Below, piece by piece: positions 8,905-21,377 of a stretch of DNA of 64,000 bases; within the stretch, counting starts at the first letter, position 1; every line of letters begins with the position of its first letter. Both the position numbers and the translations under genes were made by a program. Origin of the DNA: Sinorhizobium terangae (GTDB lineage Bacteria; Pseudomonadota; Alphaproteobacteria; Rhizobiales; Rhizobiaceae); contig NZ_CP121661.1 of the NCBI RefSeq assembly GCF_029714365.1, positions 124,001 through 188,000 on the forward strand, in the 5' to 3' direction. The notes under the pieces were generated by a model. The model was not told where the DNA came from and did not search any database. It was given only the letters and a program-made list of their open reading frames with translations.

Positions 8905-9312
8905 ATGGCCGATATCAATATTTACAATCCGGAGAAGCTTGGCCCGCCCATGGGTCAGTACACACATGTCACCCGTGTAAAGGCGAACGAGTTTCTGTTC
9001 ATCGCCGGAATGCTTTCCGGTGACTCCGCGGGAAACGTCATCGGTGAAGGTGACTTTGACACCCAGACCGCGCAGGTTTTCAAAAACGTCGAAGCCGCAC
9101 TGAAATCTGCCGGGGCATCCTGGAGCAATGTCGTGCAGTTCACGACCTATTTGGTCCACTCGCAGGACATCCCGAAGTTCATGGAGTTCCGCCTGCGTGA
9201 ATTTCCCAAGATGTTCCCGGACGGGAAATATCCGCCGAACACTTTGTTGATGGTCGACCGGCTGGTGAAGGAACCGTTCCTCGTAGAGGTTCAAACGATC
9301 GCGGCGCTCTAA
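8905..9312 (+). CDS. RidA/YjgF-family protein lacking the catalytic Arg
   Basis: The protein has 135 residues, start after ATAGGAGTATAGA. The Rid fold is clear (FLFIAGMLSGD, VQFTTYLVHSQDIPKF, VEVQTIAAL). In canonical RidA the Arg that holds the imine intermediate's carboxylate sits in a P-x-R-[ST] context; here that segment reads YPPNTLLMV, so Asn takes its place. It is therefore not expected to be a 2-aminoacrylate deaminase. Other Rid subgroups act in aromatic degradation (for example 2-aminomuconate deaminase), which suits the ring-cleavage operon, but the reaction is unknown. Compare the Arg-containing copy at 18301. Confidence 0.85.
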   Translation: MADINIYNPEKLGPPMGQYTHVTRVKANEFLFIAGMLSGDSAGNVIGEGDFDTQTAQVFKNVEAALKSAGASWSNVVQFTTYLVHSQDIPKFMEFRLREFPKMFPDGKYPPNTLLMVDRLVKEPFLVEVQTIAAL

Positions 9313-9407
9313 GCGCGAATACCTTCATCCGATTATCGAAGAGAGCAGGCTCAGCCATGCAGGCCGGGGCCTGCTCTCGGCCACCTCGTTTGTGAAGAAG
9401 AGTTGCG

Positions 9408-12866
<3,459 letters not shown>

Positions 12867-12907
12867 AACATTTAACTGTTCCCCAGAGGCTAACGTCGCC
12901 TCTCTTC

Positions 12908-12937
12908 GCCCCGTATCCGCGATATCGGGCATTTTTT
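12908..12937 (+). terminator. Terminator after pyc
   Basis: GCCC and TATC pair with GATA and GGGC (two central mismatches, CGC loop), followed by ATTTTTT. It lies 42 bp after the pyc stop and before the convergent LysR gene. Confidence 0.6.
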
Positions 12938-13000
12938 CGTGAGCCCACCTTGTCACGCATTGGGTCATTGGGAAGAGTTGGCTCCAAGAGCGATTGGAGG

Positions 13001-13963
13001 TTACCCATGGCCAATGATTTGGTGAAGGGACGCCTTCTTTTTTTCCTCACAACCCGCCACAATCGAGCGAATACAACTTCTCAACCAAATGTGCCCTGCG
13101 TCTGTCTGCTTCGCTCGGACGTAAATCAAAGAAACTCGAACGTCAGGGAGAGCAAAGGGCGGACGCGTGACCACTATTTCGCTGCTTTCATCCAAAAGTG
13201 ACAGCATGCCATCGGCGAATGCTGCAATCATTTGTGTACCCTTAAGCACTTTCGGAGCAACCATGTAGTACGGCACAGTCGCGGCAACGCGGCGTGACAA
13301 TCCCATTGCCTTCAGTGCCCCATCGCTTACGCCGGATTCATCGCCATCCGGAGATATTTGCAAATGAGGCATCGCAAGATATTTCTCTAGTGTCAGATCC
13401 TTTATGACCGGATTCGCTACCCAGGCGGCGCAGAGCATTTGATGTCGTGCGAGAATAGTTTCGACCACATGCGCCTCCCGAATGATAGGATTGCCGAGTA
13501 ACACGCAATCGAGATCCGGATCGCTCAGCAATTCGGAAGCCTCATAGAGATATACCGGCACGATGCGAAGTCGAGCGTGAGGTGCTTTGGCGTTGAACTC
13601 CTCTAGGAGCGCAGGAATATACAGGGCACTGGTATAGTCTGTGACACCGATTCGAAATTGGCGTTGGCTTTCACTCGGTTTGAAATTGACGTGTTGGGAT
13701 ACCACTCCCTGAATATCGGACAGCGCTTGCGTGATTACGGCTGCCAATTCTCTGGCCTGAGCAGTCGGGTTCATTGACCCGGCATGCTTGACGAACAGCT
13801 CGTCTCCAAAGATCTCGCGCAACCTATTCAGCGAATGACTGATCGCCGATTGTGTTCGACCAGCCCGCTCTGCGGCGCGAGTGACACTGCGTTCCTGCAT
13901 GAGAAGATCAAAAACTTTCAGTAGGTTCAGGTCAATTTGATTAAGACTGAAATCGCTTCTCAT
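13001..13963 (-). CDS. LysR family transcriptional regulator
   Basis: The protein has 320 residues. The N-terminal helix-turn-helix has LLKVFDLLMQERSVTRAAE and TQSAISHSLNRLREIFGD, close to the NodD/NahR-like LysR branch. The effector domain runs from about 95 to 300. It is divergent from the amino acid ABC operon with a 246-bp spacer and is the likely activator of that operon, with a sulfur amino acid or acetylserine-like effector as the natural guess. It ends convergently with pyc. Confidence 0.88.
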   Translation of the reverse strand: MRSDFSLNQIDLNLLKVFDLLMQERSVTRAAERAGRTQSAISHSLNRLREIFGDELFVKHAGSMNPTAQARELAAVITQALSDIQGVVSQHVNFKPSESQRQFRIGVTDYTSALYIPALLEEFNAKAPHARLRIVPVYLYEASELLSDPDLDCVLLGNPIIREAHVVETILARHQMLCAAWVANPVIKDLTLEKYLAMPHLQISPDGDESGVSDGALKAMGLSRRVAATVPYYMVAPKVLKGTQMIAAFADGMLSLLDESSEIVVTRPPFALPDVRVSLIYVRAKQTDAGHIWLRSCIRSIVAGCEEKKKASLHQIIGHG

Positions 13964-14209
13964 CCGAGCCTCGTTTTACGTTTTGGCCCGGTATAATAAT
14001 GAATGTGGCTCATATTACCATGCCGAATATTCATTCGCCGCCCAAGGGACCAGACGGTATGGTCCTTTCGCGGGTGTAGAGAGGATGCACCCTACAAAGC
14101 CTGTTCTCGCGCACTGTTCGGACAGAGAGGCAAGTCACACTTGCATCTCTGATGGCCGACGTGCGTCGAAACCAGGGCGATGAAGACAAACGCAACAAGG
14201 GAACATAAA

Positions 14210-15055
14210 ATGACTGCCATTAAATCTGTAATGCTTTCGACAGCGGTGCTGATGGCTAGCGCAACTGCTTCGCTCGCAGACGAGGTTCCGCTTCCGGCCT
14301 ATGTGAAGGACAGCGGCAAATTGCCAATCGCGACCACCATTTATGCTCCCTTCTCTTACATCGACGAGAGCGGCAAGCAGGTCGGTCTCAGCGTCGAATT
14401 GGCTCAGGCAGCTGCCAAAACACTTGGCGTCGAGCTGACCATCGACCAGGTCCCATTTACGTCTCTCATTCCGTCTTTGAGTGCTGACCGGATCAAGATC
14501 GCCTGGCTCAATGCATCGGTAACTGAAGAACGTCTCAAGCAAGCGGATTTCGTCGCGTGGATGGAGGACGGCACCATCGCTTCGACCCTCCCCGAAAACA
14601 AAGACAAATACGCGAAGCGCACGGCACTGTGTGGTGGCACGGTCGCGGTTCAGTCCGGCACGGCAGCCGACTTTTCTGCGGATCAGCTGAACCAGGAGTG
14701 CAAAACCGCCGGCCTTCAGGAATTCAAGAAGGATATATATCCGTCGCAGCAGGACACTGTTCAGGCCGTCATCACCGGACGGGCTGACGCTTATCTGGAT
14801 GACTCTACGTCAGCCGGATACTACTCGCAGGTCAGCAAGGGAAAACTCGTTCTGACGGGCGAGGTCTTTCACAAGAAACCTATCGGCCACATCATCAAGA
14901 AGGGCGACGCCGAAACCGCCACCATGCTTGCTGCCACGATCCAAAAATTGATTGACGACGGCACCTACAAGGCCATCCTCGACAAATACGGCATGTCTTC
15001 GGCCGCGATCGCAAAGCCGATCGTCTACACGGATGTATCCCAGCTCAAAGATTGA
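14210..15055 (+). CDS. Amino acid ABC transporter periplasmic binding protein (family 3)
   Basis: The protein has 281 residues; ATG 14210 follows AAGGGAAC, preferred over an in-frame ATG at 14180. The signal peptide reads MTAIKSVMLSTAVLMASATA and is cut near SLADE. The family 3 domain is recognised from PIATTIYAPFSYIDESGKQV, GLSVELAQAAAKTLG and the late segment YKAILDKYGM. It delivers an amino acid, probably a sulfur amino acid given the downstream enzymes, to the permease encoded next. Confidence 0.87.
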   Translation: MTAIKSVMLSTAVLMASATASLADEVPLPAYVKDSGKLPIATTIYAPFSYIDESGKQVGLSVELAQAAAKTLGVELTIDQVPFTSLIPSLSADRIKIAWLNASVTEERLKQADFVAWMEDGTIASTLPENKDKYAKRTALCGGTVAVQSGTAADFSADQLNQECKTAGLQEFKKDIYPSQQDTVQAVITGRADAYLDDSTSAGYYSQVSKGKLVLTGEVFHKKPIGHIIKKGDAETATMLAATIQKLIDDGTYKAILDKYGMSSAAIAKPIVYTDVSQLKD

Positions 15056-15062
15056 CCTCCAT

Positions 15063-15095
15063 CTCCCCGCTCTGCCGATCTGGCAGAGCGGGGAG
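15063..15095 (+). other. Strong intercistronic hairpin
   Basis: A perfect 14-bp stem (CTCCCCGCTCTGCC with GGCAGAGCGGGGAG) and a GATCT loop start 7 bp after the binding-protein stop. No T-run follows. Such a structure after the binding-protein gene commonly protects the upstream mRNA and lowers expression of the membrane components. Confidence 0.7.
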
Positions 15096-15163
15096 AACAG
15101 GTAATTCGGCCGCAACTCGATTTGCGAAAAGTCATCATATCACTCTAAGAAGGAATCGAGGAC

Positions 15164-16111
15164 TTGAACGTTCTCCCCCTCAAAGACGATAGCGTCGCTG
15201 CAAAGCACACGACGCAGTTCAAGGTGGTGCCTCTCCGTCATCCCTGGCGCTGGACGGCTGCTGGTTTGGTCGCAATTCTTATGCTTCTGCTGATGCAGGC
15301 AGTCGTCAGCAATCCCAACCTTCAGTGGCCCGTCGTAGCCTCCTACATCCTGAACCCGATTATCTTGCAAGGGCTATGGATAACTGTCGGATTGACCCTG
15401 GCCATCATGTTTTTTGCCAGCGTCATTGGCATGATCGTCGCCTTGATGATGCTTTCGCCGAGCAGAATGCTGTCACTCCCGGCCGCAGGGTTCATCTGGT
15501 GGTTCCGGGGCACACCAGCGCTCGTCCAGCTTATCCTTTGGTACAACCTGTCGCTCATCTTCAAAGACATCACGCTTTGGTTGCCGGGCCTTGGTACGAT
15601 CTTTTCGATTCCCACGAACACGATAATGACGCCGTTGGTTGCGGCGGTCGTTGCGCTGTCCCTCCATGAAGCGGGCTATATGGCGGAGATCATCCGAAAC
15701 GGATTGAAATCAGTGAGCCGTGGCCAAACCGAAGCGGCTCTGTGTCTTGGGATGAAACCGTCTCTGTTGCTGCGACGGATTGTTATCCCTCAAGCGATGC
15801 GCGTCATCATTCCTCCGACCGGAAACGAGACGATCAATCTGCTCAAAACGACGTCCCTCGTCAGTATCATTGCCGTCGGCGACCTTTTGTACTCGGCGCA
15901 GGCGATTTATGCCCGGACGTTCGAAACCATCCCTCTCTTGCTCGTCGCCACTTTCTGGTACCTCGTTGTCGTCTCCATAATGACCGTCGGTCAAGGCTAC
16001 CTGGAACGTTACTACTCAAGAGATGAAGCCGGACACGACTCCGCTCCGGTTGGCCTATCACGGCTTGGTTTGATCCTCACTATGCGTGAAAAATGGAGAG
16101 CCGCACAATGA
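15164..16111 (+). CDS. Amino acid ABC transporter permease (HisM family)
   Basis: The protein has 315 residues, begins at TTG 15164 and is preceded by AAGGAATCGAGG. An N-terminal span (about 31-50) is followed by a HisMQ-type core. The conserved EAA loop is [19 protein letters not shown] followed by [12 protein letters not shown]. One permease gene is present, so a homodimer is likely. The stop overlaps the ATP-binding gene start (ATGA at 16108). Confidence 0.87.
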   Translation: MNVLPLKDDSVAAKHTTQFKVVPLRHPWRWTAAGLVAILMLLLMQAVVSNPNLQWPVVASYILNPIILQGLWITVGLTLAIMFFASVIGMIVALMMLSPSRMLSLPAAGFIWWFRGTPALVQLILWYNLSLIFKDITLWLPGLGTIFSIPTNTIMTPLVAAVVALSLHEAGYMAEIIRNGLKSVSRGQTEAALCLGMKPSLLLRRIVIPQAMRVIIPPTGNETINLLKTTSLVSIIAVGDLLYSAQAIYARTFETIPLLLVATFWYLVVVSIMTVGQGYLERYYSRDEAGHDSAPVGLSRLGLILTMREKWRAAQ

Positions 16112-16905
16112 AGACCAATCACTTCGAACGGTTCGGTGTCTCTTCCTCCGTCATGATACACGCGTCAGATGTCAGGAAATCCTACGGTAGCTATGAAGTA
16201 CTGAAGGGCGTGAATGTCTCGGTGCCGAACGGATCGGTCGCCTGCATTATCGGACCGTCCGGCTCTGGTAAGAGCACATTTCTCAGGTGCATCAATCATC
16301 TCGAGGAGATCAACAGCGGACTGCTGCTGGTCGATGGGGACTTCGTTGGGTACCGCTTGAAAGACGACAGGCTCCATGAACTGAGGGCGTCGCAGATTTG
16401 TGCACGGCGTGCCGAAATCGGCATGGTCTTCCAGCATTTCAATCTGTTCCCGCATATGACCGTGCTTGAAAACCTCATGGAAGCTCCGGTCCGCGTCCGC
16501 GGTGAGAAGCGCGTCGAAGCGCGGCAACACGCTTTGGAGCTTTTGCGCCGAGTAGGGCTGGCCGAAAAGGCTTCCGCCTATCCAAGACAACTGTCCGGCG
16601 GCCAGCAGCAGCGAGTTGCGATCGCGCGAGCCTTGGCGATGCGCCCGAAAGTGTTGCTGTTCGATGAGCCGACCTCGGCGCTCGATCCCGAATTGGTCGG
16701 CGAGGTCCTCTCAGTCATGAAGGACCTGGCCCGTGACGGGATGACGATGGTCGTGGTCACGCATGAAATCGGATTCGCCCGTGAAGTCGCGGACCAGTTG
16801 ATCTTCATGGACGGGGGAACCGTCATGGAACAAGGCGATCCGCGCGAGATGATCGCCAACCCCAAGTCACCCCGCACACGCGAGTTCCTGGCCAAAGTCC
16901 TTTAG
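16108..16905 (+). CDS. Amino acid ABC transporter ATP-binding protein (GlnQ type)
   Basis: The protein has 265 residues from ATG 16108, which follows GGAGAG and overlaps the permease stop. Walker A is [10 protein letters not shown]-loop [13 protein letters not shown], signature [15 protein letters not shown], Walker [14 protein letters not shown] and H-loop VVTHEIGFA. This is the complete polar amino acid importer ATPase pattern. It energises uptake with the two preceding gene products. Confidence 0.92.
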   Translation: MKTNHFERFGVSSSVMIHASDVRKSYGSYEVLKGVNVSVPNGSVACIIGPSGSGKSTFLRCINHLEEINSGLLLVDGDFVGYRLKDDRLHELRASQICARRAEIGMVFQHFNLFPHMTVLENLMEAPVRVRGEKRVEARQHALELLRRVGLAEKASAYPRQLSGGQQQRVAIARALAMRPKVLLFDEPTSALDPELVGEVLSVMKDLARDGMTMVVVTHEIGFAREVADQLIFMDGGTVMEQGDPREMIANPKSPRTREFLAKVL

Positions 16906-16943
16906 CCGCGCTGGAACGACCAGACAGATAATCGGAGAATATT

Positions 16944-18164
16944 ATGCACGATTTGCACCGGGCGCCGGCCGACGCCGCCGCGGAAACGACCAACTTTGAC
17001 GAAGTCCTCGACCGCTCGACCCTGAGCACCGTCAAATGGGAAATGGAAATTGATCGTACCGGGAACAAATCCCTGCTCGGCTTCGGTACAGCAGATATGG
17101 ACTTCCGGTCGCCCAAGCCAATTGCAGCGGCTCTTGAGCGCACCGCGCGGCTTGGCCATTTCGGGTACCCCTACAAGCCAAACAGCTACTACGACGCGCT
17201 GAGCGGCTTCTACAAGAGGCATTTCGGGTGGGAGATCAGGCGCGAGTGGATCGCCCACAATGTTGGCATCTACCCCTCCATGCGACCCTTGATCGATCGC
17301 CTGAGTGTCGAGGGCGACGAGATCATCTACCAGCCGCCGGTCCACTTCCAGTTCAGGAATATAGTGGCCGCCGCCGGTCGCGTGCCGGTTGCAAACCCTC
17401 TGATGCTACGCAATGGCCGTTATGAATTCGACTTCGATCAGCTGTCCCGCTGCGTAAGCAGCCGCACAAGACTGCTCTTGCTTTGCAACCCTCACAACCC
17501 TGTCGGCCGGGTATGGTCGCGAGAAGAATTGGCGCGGCTTGCGGAATTTTGCCAGCAGCACAACGTCGTTGTCGTTTCCGACGAGGTCTATTGCGGCCTG
17601 CTGCACGAAGGCGCTCACTTTACTCCTTTCGCGAGCGTTTCATCAGAGGCTCTCATGAATTCGGTGAGCCTGCTTTCCGCCAGCAAGATGTTTAATTTGA
17701 CCGGACTGAAGCACTCTCAAGTCATTGCCGCCAATCCTCGGCTCATGCATGAGTATCTCGAGGGGTTGAAGCGCGATACCTCCGGCTACGGCGGTTCTCT
17801 ATTCGGCCACGCCGCGACCGAGGTGGCATACCGGGATTGCGATGGGTGGCTGGGCGATCTCATGAGGTATGTTGCCGGAAACTATGCCTTCGCCGAGGCT
17901 TTCTTCAAGGAAAGACTTCCGCGTATTCGCGCGCGCCCGACGGAATCCACCTACTTCATGTGGCTTGACCTGTCGGATTACGGCATGTCGCACCAGGAAA
18001 TGCTCGACTTGTTTGAAACAAGGCACGGCCTCGTCCTCAACTATGGTGAAGACTATGGGCCCGGCGGTGAAGGACATATCCGCCTGAATATCGGCACGCC
18101 AAGGTCTGTTCTTGCTCAAGGACTCGAGCGAATGGCGGAAGCATTGTCCAGCCACGAAAGATGA
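16944..18164 (+). CDS. MalY/PatB-type PLP beta-C-S lyase or aminotransferase
   Basis: The protein has 406 residues, an aminotransferase class I/II fold protein of the MalY/PatB branch. Seen features: LGFGTADMDF near the start, NPHNPVGRVWSREEL (cofactor pocket), VSDEVYCGLLHEGAHFTPFA, and SASKMFNLTGLKHS with the Schiff-base Lys. MalY/PatB enzymes beta-eliminate cystathionine or cystine to pyruvate via 2-aminoacrylate. The next two genes are RidA, which clears 2-aminoacrylate, and a D-cysteine desulfhydrase, so a sulfur amino acid catabolic role is likely. Confidence 0.85.
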   Translation: MHDLHRAPADAAAETTNFDEVLDRSTLSTVKWEMEIDRTGNKSLLGFGTADMDFRSPKPIAAALERTARLGHFGYPYKPNSYYDALSGFYKRHFGWEIRREWIAHNVGIYPSMRPLIDRLSVEGDEIIYQPPVHFQFRNIVAAAGRVPVANPLMLRNGRYEFDFDQLSRCVSSRTRLLLLCNPHNPVGRVWSREELARLAEFCQQHNVVVVSDEVYCGLLHEGAHFTPFASVSSEALMNSVSLLSASKMFNLTGLKHSQVIAANPRLMHEYLEGLKRDTSGYGGSLFGHAATEVAYRDCDGWLGDLMRYVAGNYAFAEAFFKERLPRIRARPTESTYFMWLDLSDYGMSHQEMLDLFETRHGLVLNYGEDYGPGGEGHIRLNIGTPRSVLAQGLERMAEALSSHER

Positions 18165-18300
18165 TCGCGGCATTCCCCCCCTGTTAGCTATCACTCAACG
18201 ATATGTCGGCGCGAACAAGTGCCGACACGCGATCCGTTCGAATTCGATATGCCGTGATGCATTGCGTAAGACGCCCATCTCCAACTCTTGTGAGGAAGCC

Positions 18301-18720
18301 ATGGAAATCTCGACCCCTAACGCGCCCGCAGCTGTCGGTCCCTATAGCCAGGCGAGACGCCATGGAAATCTGCTTTTCGTTTCAGGCCAACTGCCTCTTG
18401 ACCCCGTGACAGGGACCATGGCGAGCGACGCGGAAGCGCAGATGCGCCAGGTGCTGGCAAATATCGAAGCGATTGTGACTGCGGCGGGGGCAAAGATGTC
18501 CAATGTCCTGAAGACGACCGTGCTCGTGACCGATCTTTCGAAGTTCAAGCAGTTGAACGAGATTTATGCTGCGGCCTTCTCAAAGCCCTGTCCGGCACGC
18601 GCGACCTATCAGGTGGCGGCGTTGCCGATGGGCGCTCAAGTTGAAATCGAGGCTATCGCCGTCATTCCAGGTGAAGCGGATCATGTTTGTAAGGGATCCT
18701 GCGCCGCGGCGGCCTTGTAA
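18301..18720 (+). CDS. RidA enamine/imine deaminase (canonical)
   Basis: The protein has 139 residues from ATG 18301 (GAGGAAGCC upstream). Family motifs are present: PAAVGPYSQA, FVSGQLPLDP, and CPARATYQVAALPMGAQVEIEAIAV with the catalytic Arg in the PARAT segment. It hydrolyses 2-aminoacrylate and similar enamines to keto acid and ammonium. It sits between two PLP enzymes that release such enamines. The C-terminus has about ten extra residues rich in Cys and Ala. Confidence 0.9.
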   Translation: MEISTPNAPAAVGPYSQARRHGNLLFVSGQLPLDPVTGTMASDAEAQMRQVLANIEAIVTAAGAKMSNVLKTTVLVTDLSKFKQLNEIYAAAFSKPCPARATYQVAALPMGAQVEIEAIAVIPGEADHVCKGSCAAAAL

Positions 18721-18750
18721 TGAAAACGCATCCCCTTAGAGGTTAGCGCG

Positions 18751-19722
18751 ATGACAGATCAAGTTGATTTGGTCCCACTTGGCTTCTTCCCAACCCCGAT
18801 CGACAACTGGGAAAACCTTGGGCGTGAACTCGGCATTTCGCTCAGCGCGAAGCGGGATGATCTTTCCGGCCTGGGCGGCGGCGGAAACAAGATCAGGAAG
18901 CTGCAATATCTTCTTGCCGAAGCCAAAGCGGAAAAGGCAACGACGCTGATCACGGCGGGCGCCGCGCAATCGAACCATGTCCGGCAAACCGCGGCTGTCG
19001 CCAGAAAACATGGCATGCGGCCTTTAGCCCTGCTTCGCGGGCAGCTGCCCTCCAACCCCTCGGGAAACCTGCTTCTCGATCGACTTTTGGGCGCGGAGTT
19101 GGAATTTCACGATCGTGACGACTTCAACGCCATGGTCGTGGACCTTATGCTGGAGCGCAAGGCAGAGCTGGAAGCCTCAGGCGAGCGCGCCTATGTCATC
19201 CCGATTGGCGGGTCGAGCCCCTTGGGAGCTCTTGGTTACGTCGATTGCGCCAAAGAGATGCGCGAGCAGTTCGATGCGCGCCGGCAGAGACATCCGGATT
19301 ATATCGTGGTCGCAATGGGCTCGGGCGGCACGTATGCCGGCCTCGTCGCAGGATGCGCGCGATATCTGCCCAACACGCAAGTTCTCGGTATCGTTATTAC
19401 AACAGCGGCCTTTGCTTCGCGCGAATGCGCGGCGTCATTGACGAACGACACCGCCCGACTTGCCGGTGTCGATCGGCGCTGGGATGCGGAAGATCTGTTG
19501 CTCAACTATCAGCATATCGGGCCGGAATACGGGATCGCCAGCGAAGAAGGGAATGCTGCAATCCGCAAGGTAGCAGGAGCTGAAGGGGTTTTTTTGGACC
19601 CGACATATACGGGAAAGGTCTTCGCGGGTTTGATCGCATCCCTCGGGGAGACGATCCCGGCAGGCAGTGATGTGGTTTTCGTGCACACCGGGGGAAGCCC
19701 AGCCCTTTTCGCACGCGGATAA
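18751..19722 (+). CDS. dcyD: D-cysteine desulfhydrase / ACC deaminase family
   Basis: The protein has 323 residues. It is a fold type II PLP enzyme with KRDDLSGLGGGGNKIRKLQ (Schiff-base Lys in NKIRK), AAQSNHVRQTAA, IPIGGSSPLGALGYV and the phosphate-binding GSGGTYAGL. The overall layout matches D-cysteine desulfhydrase (DcyD). ACC deaminase is the main alternative and cannot be excluded by eye. It is the last gene of the transporter-lyase-RidA operon and would turn D-cysteine into pyruvate, sulfide and ammonium. Confidence 0.8.
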   Translation: MTDQVDLVPLGFFPTPIDNWENLGRELGISLSAKRDDLSGLGGGGNKIRKLQYLLAEAKAEKATTLITAGAAQSNHVRQTAAVARKHGMRPLALLRGQLPSNPSGNLLLDRLLGAELEFHDRDDFNAMVVDLMLERKAELEASGERAYVIPIGGSSPLGALGYVDCAKEMREQFDARRQRHPDYIVVAMGSGGTYAGLVAGCARYLPNTQVLGIVITTAAFASRECAASLTNDTARLAGVDRRWDAEDLLLNYQHIGPEYGIASEEGNAAIRKVAGAEGVFLDPTYTGKVFAGLIASLGETIPAGSDVVFVHTGGSPALFARG

Positions 19723-20259
19723 CGCGTTCCATCGAAATGGAACTCTCGGAGCACGTCGTTATTACCGCGGATCGCCAGCAATCACACTCCTAGCCAAGCG
19801 CGCGTCTCGCGTTGCATTTCAGCTTCCGTCACACACCCAGGAGCTTCGATGTCTGTTCTGAATACCTCGCTAAAGCCTTTCAAAGCGCATGTCTTCCGTC
19901 AGGGCCTCAACTCACGCTCAAGCAGCGTCATGACGACGTGCGTCGCGCCCCTTCCTTCTCGCTGAGTAGCCCAGGACGCGATATTAAACTGACCTTTGCC
20001 GGCTTCCACTCGGCCACGAATTCACGTCGCTTGTGCTCGCCCTTGTGTCGCTGTGCCGCCACTCAGTCACAGTTTCCGCCCCCACCTGCGCAACAGCTGC
20101 CGTAAAACTCTTGCGCACCCGTTGGCGCATGGCAGACCTGATGACCATCTGCACAGAGGGTCATCCTGCTGCAGATAAAGTCTTTGGACGTTGCTGCACC
20201 GATCGAGCCGGCACTCGGGTGGGACGTTAGTAGCTTGTGCTCACATAAACCGGGGCGGC
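19723..20259. other. Gene-free stretch
   Basis: This is 537 bp between the D-cysteine desulfhydrase gene and the end of an AraC gene. Short frames exist on both strands but none resembles a known protein, and no clear repeat or terminator with a T-run was found. Confidence 0.4.
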
Positions 20260-21030
20260 TCACTTGAAGAACCGGGCGGGTGTTGTTCCGAACGTTTCGC
20301 GGAACGCTGCTACAAAACTGGAGGCGGACTCGTAACCGACATCCAAGGCGACATTGGTCACAGCTTCTCCGTAAGCCAGAAGTTCAAGTGCCGCCAGCAA
20401 GCGGAGACGTTGACGCCAGGCACCAAACGCAAGATGGGTTTCCCGCACGAAAATGCGTTCGACGGTTCTTGAACTCGCCCCCACTCGTGCAGCCAATGAG
20501 GCGAGTGGTTCGCGACTCGAGGGATCGCGCTTGAGGATCTCCACTATGCGCAAACCCCGTGGATCACTGGGGACAGGCAGATCGACAGGCGAGCGGTCGA
20601 GCGTCGCGATCTGGTCAAGCAAAACCTCGCAAAGCCGAGCTTCCTTCGAACCTGACTGATAGTTCCACGACAGACCCGCGCACGATGAGATCAGCTCGCG
20701 TACAAGCGGCGTCACCTCCACAACAACACACGACGATGAGGTCGGTGCACAAACAGCATCCGGGTCGATGTAAAGAACGCGGATTTCGGCTGCTCTCGCC
20801 ACGCTCAATTTGTGGTCTGTATTTGCGCATATCCACAATGCCCGTGTGGGAGGAAGCACCCATCTGCTAGCTTGTGTCGATACGTGAATCACACCTTTTA
20901 TCGCGTAAATCAGTTGGTGGCGCCGGTGATTGTGGAAAGATCCCTCACTTGATGACCAGCTTTCGACCTGGCCCACAACAGGAGCGGAGGCGAAATCAGG
21001 ATCGGAGTCGTTTTGACGAGAGGGCAACAT
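20260..21030 (-). CDS. AraC family regulator with N-terminal cupin
   Basis: The protein has 256 residues. A cupin-like sensor (FHNHRRHQLIYAIKGVI, VLPPTRALWI) occupies about 30-110. Two C-terminal helix-turn-helices include PLASLAARVGASSRTVERIF and VTNVALDVGYESASSFVAAF, ending FGTTPARFF. This is the pattern of the small AraC regulators that control neighbouring transporters or enzymes. Its target is not evident; the nearest divergent gene is a second AraC regulator. Confidence 0.87.
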   Translation of the reverse strand: MLPSRQNDSDPDFASAPVVGQVESWSSSEGSFHNHRRHQLIYAIKGVIHVSTQASRWVLPPTRALWICANTDHKLSVARAAEIRVLYIDPDAVCAPTSSSCVVVEVTPLVRELISSCAGLSWNYQSGSKEARLCEVLLDQIATLDRSPVDLPVPSDPRGLRIVEILKRDPSSREPLASLAARVGASSRTVERIFVRETHLAFGAWRQRLRLLAALELLAYGEAVTNVALDVGYESASSFVAAFRETFGTTPARFFK

Positions 21031-21377
21031 AGACGCAGATTATATCGATAAATCGTCGTGCGATCCAGTTGGAGAAACATCCGCTCTGACGGCATGGACG
21101 GGAAGCGCCGATCGCGAGTCCGGCCGTGGCGCTGTCGCGTCATCAATAAATATTGGCCGCCTGCAGATATTACCTCGCTGAATCGGCTGATATTCTGGCC
21201 CGCACTTCACCACGAGAGACGCAACGCGCCCGCCTCTACATTGTCGCAGGCGGGGCGGGGCGCCTACTGCGCAGCCACGTGGCCCGAAGCCGTGGAGAGG
21301 ACAGAACAAATTATCCTACCGACTGCGTTTCCTATTCGCACCCGTTGGAGCCAAGCACGGCGCAATCAAAGGGTGTC
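21031..21377. other. Spacer between two AraC genes
   Basis: This 347-bp spacer between divergent regulators has no recognisable gene. Promoters for both AraC genes should lie here; no confident operator could be picked. Confidence 0.35.

Noticed and set aside
20063..20263. 66-codon cysteine-rich minus-strand frame overlapping the AraC stop (GTGA)
   Set aside because: It has no family resemblance and a weak start; the cysteines may be accidental.
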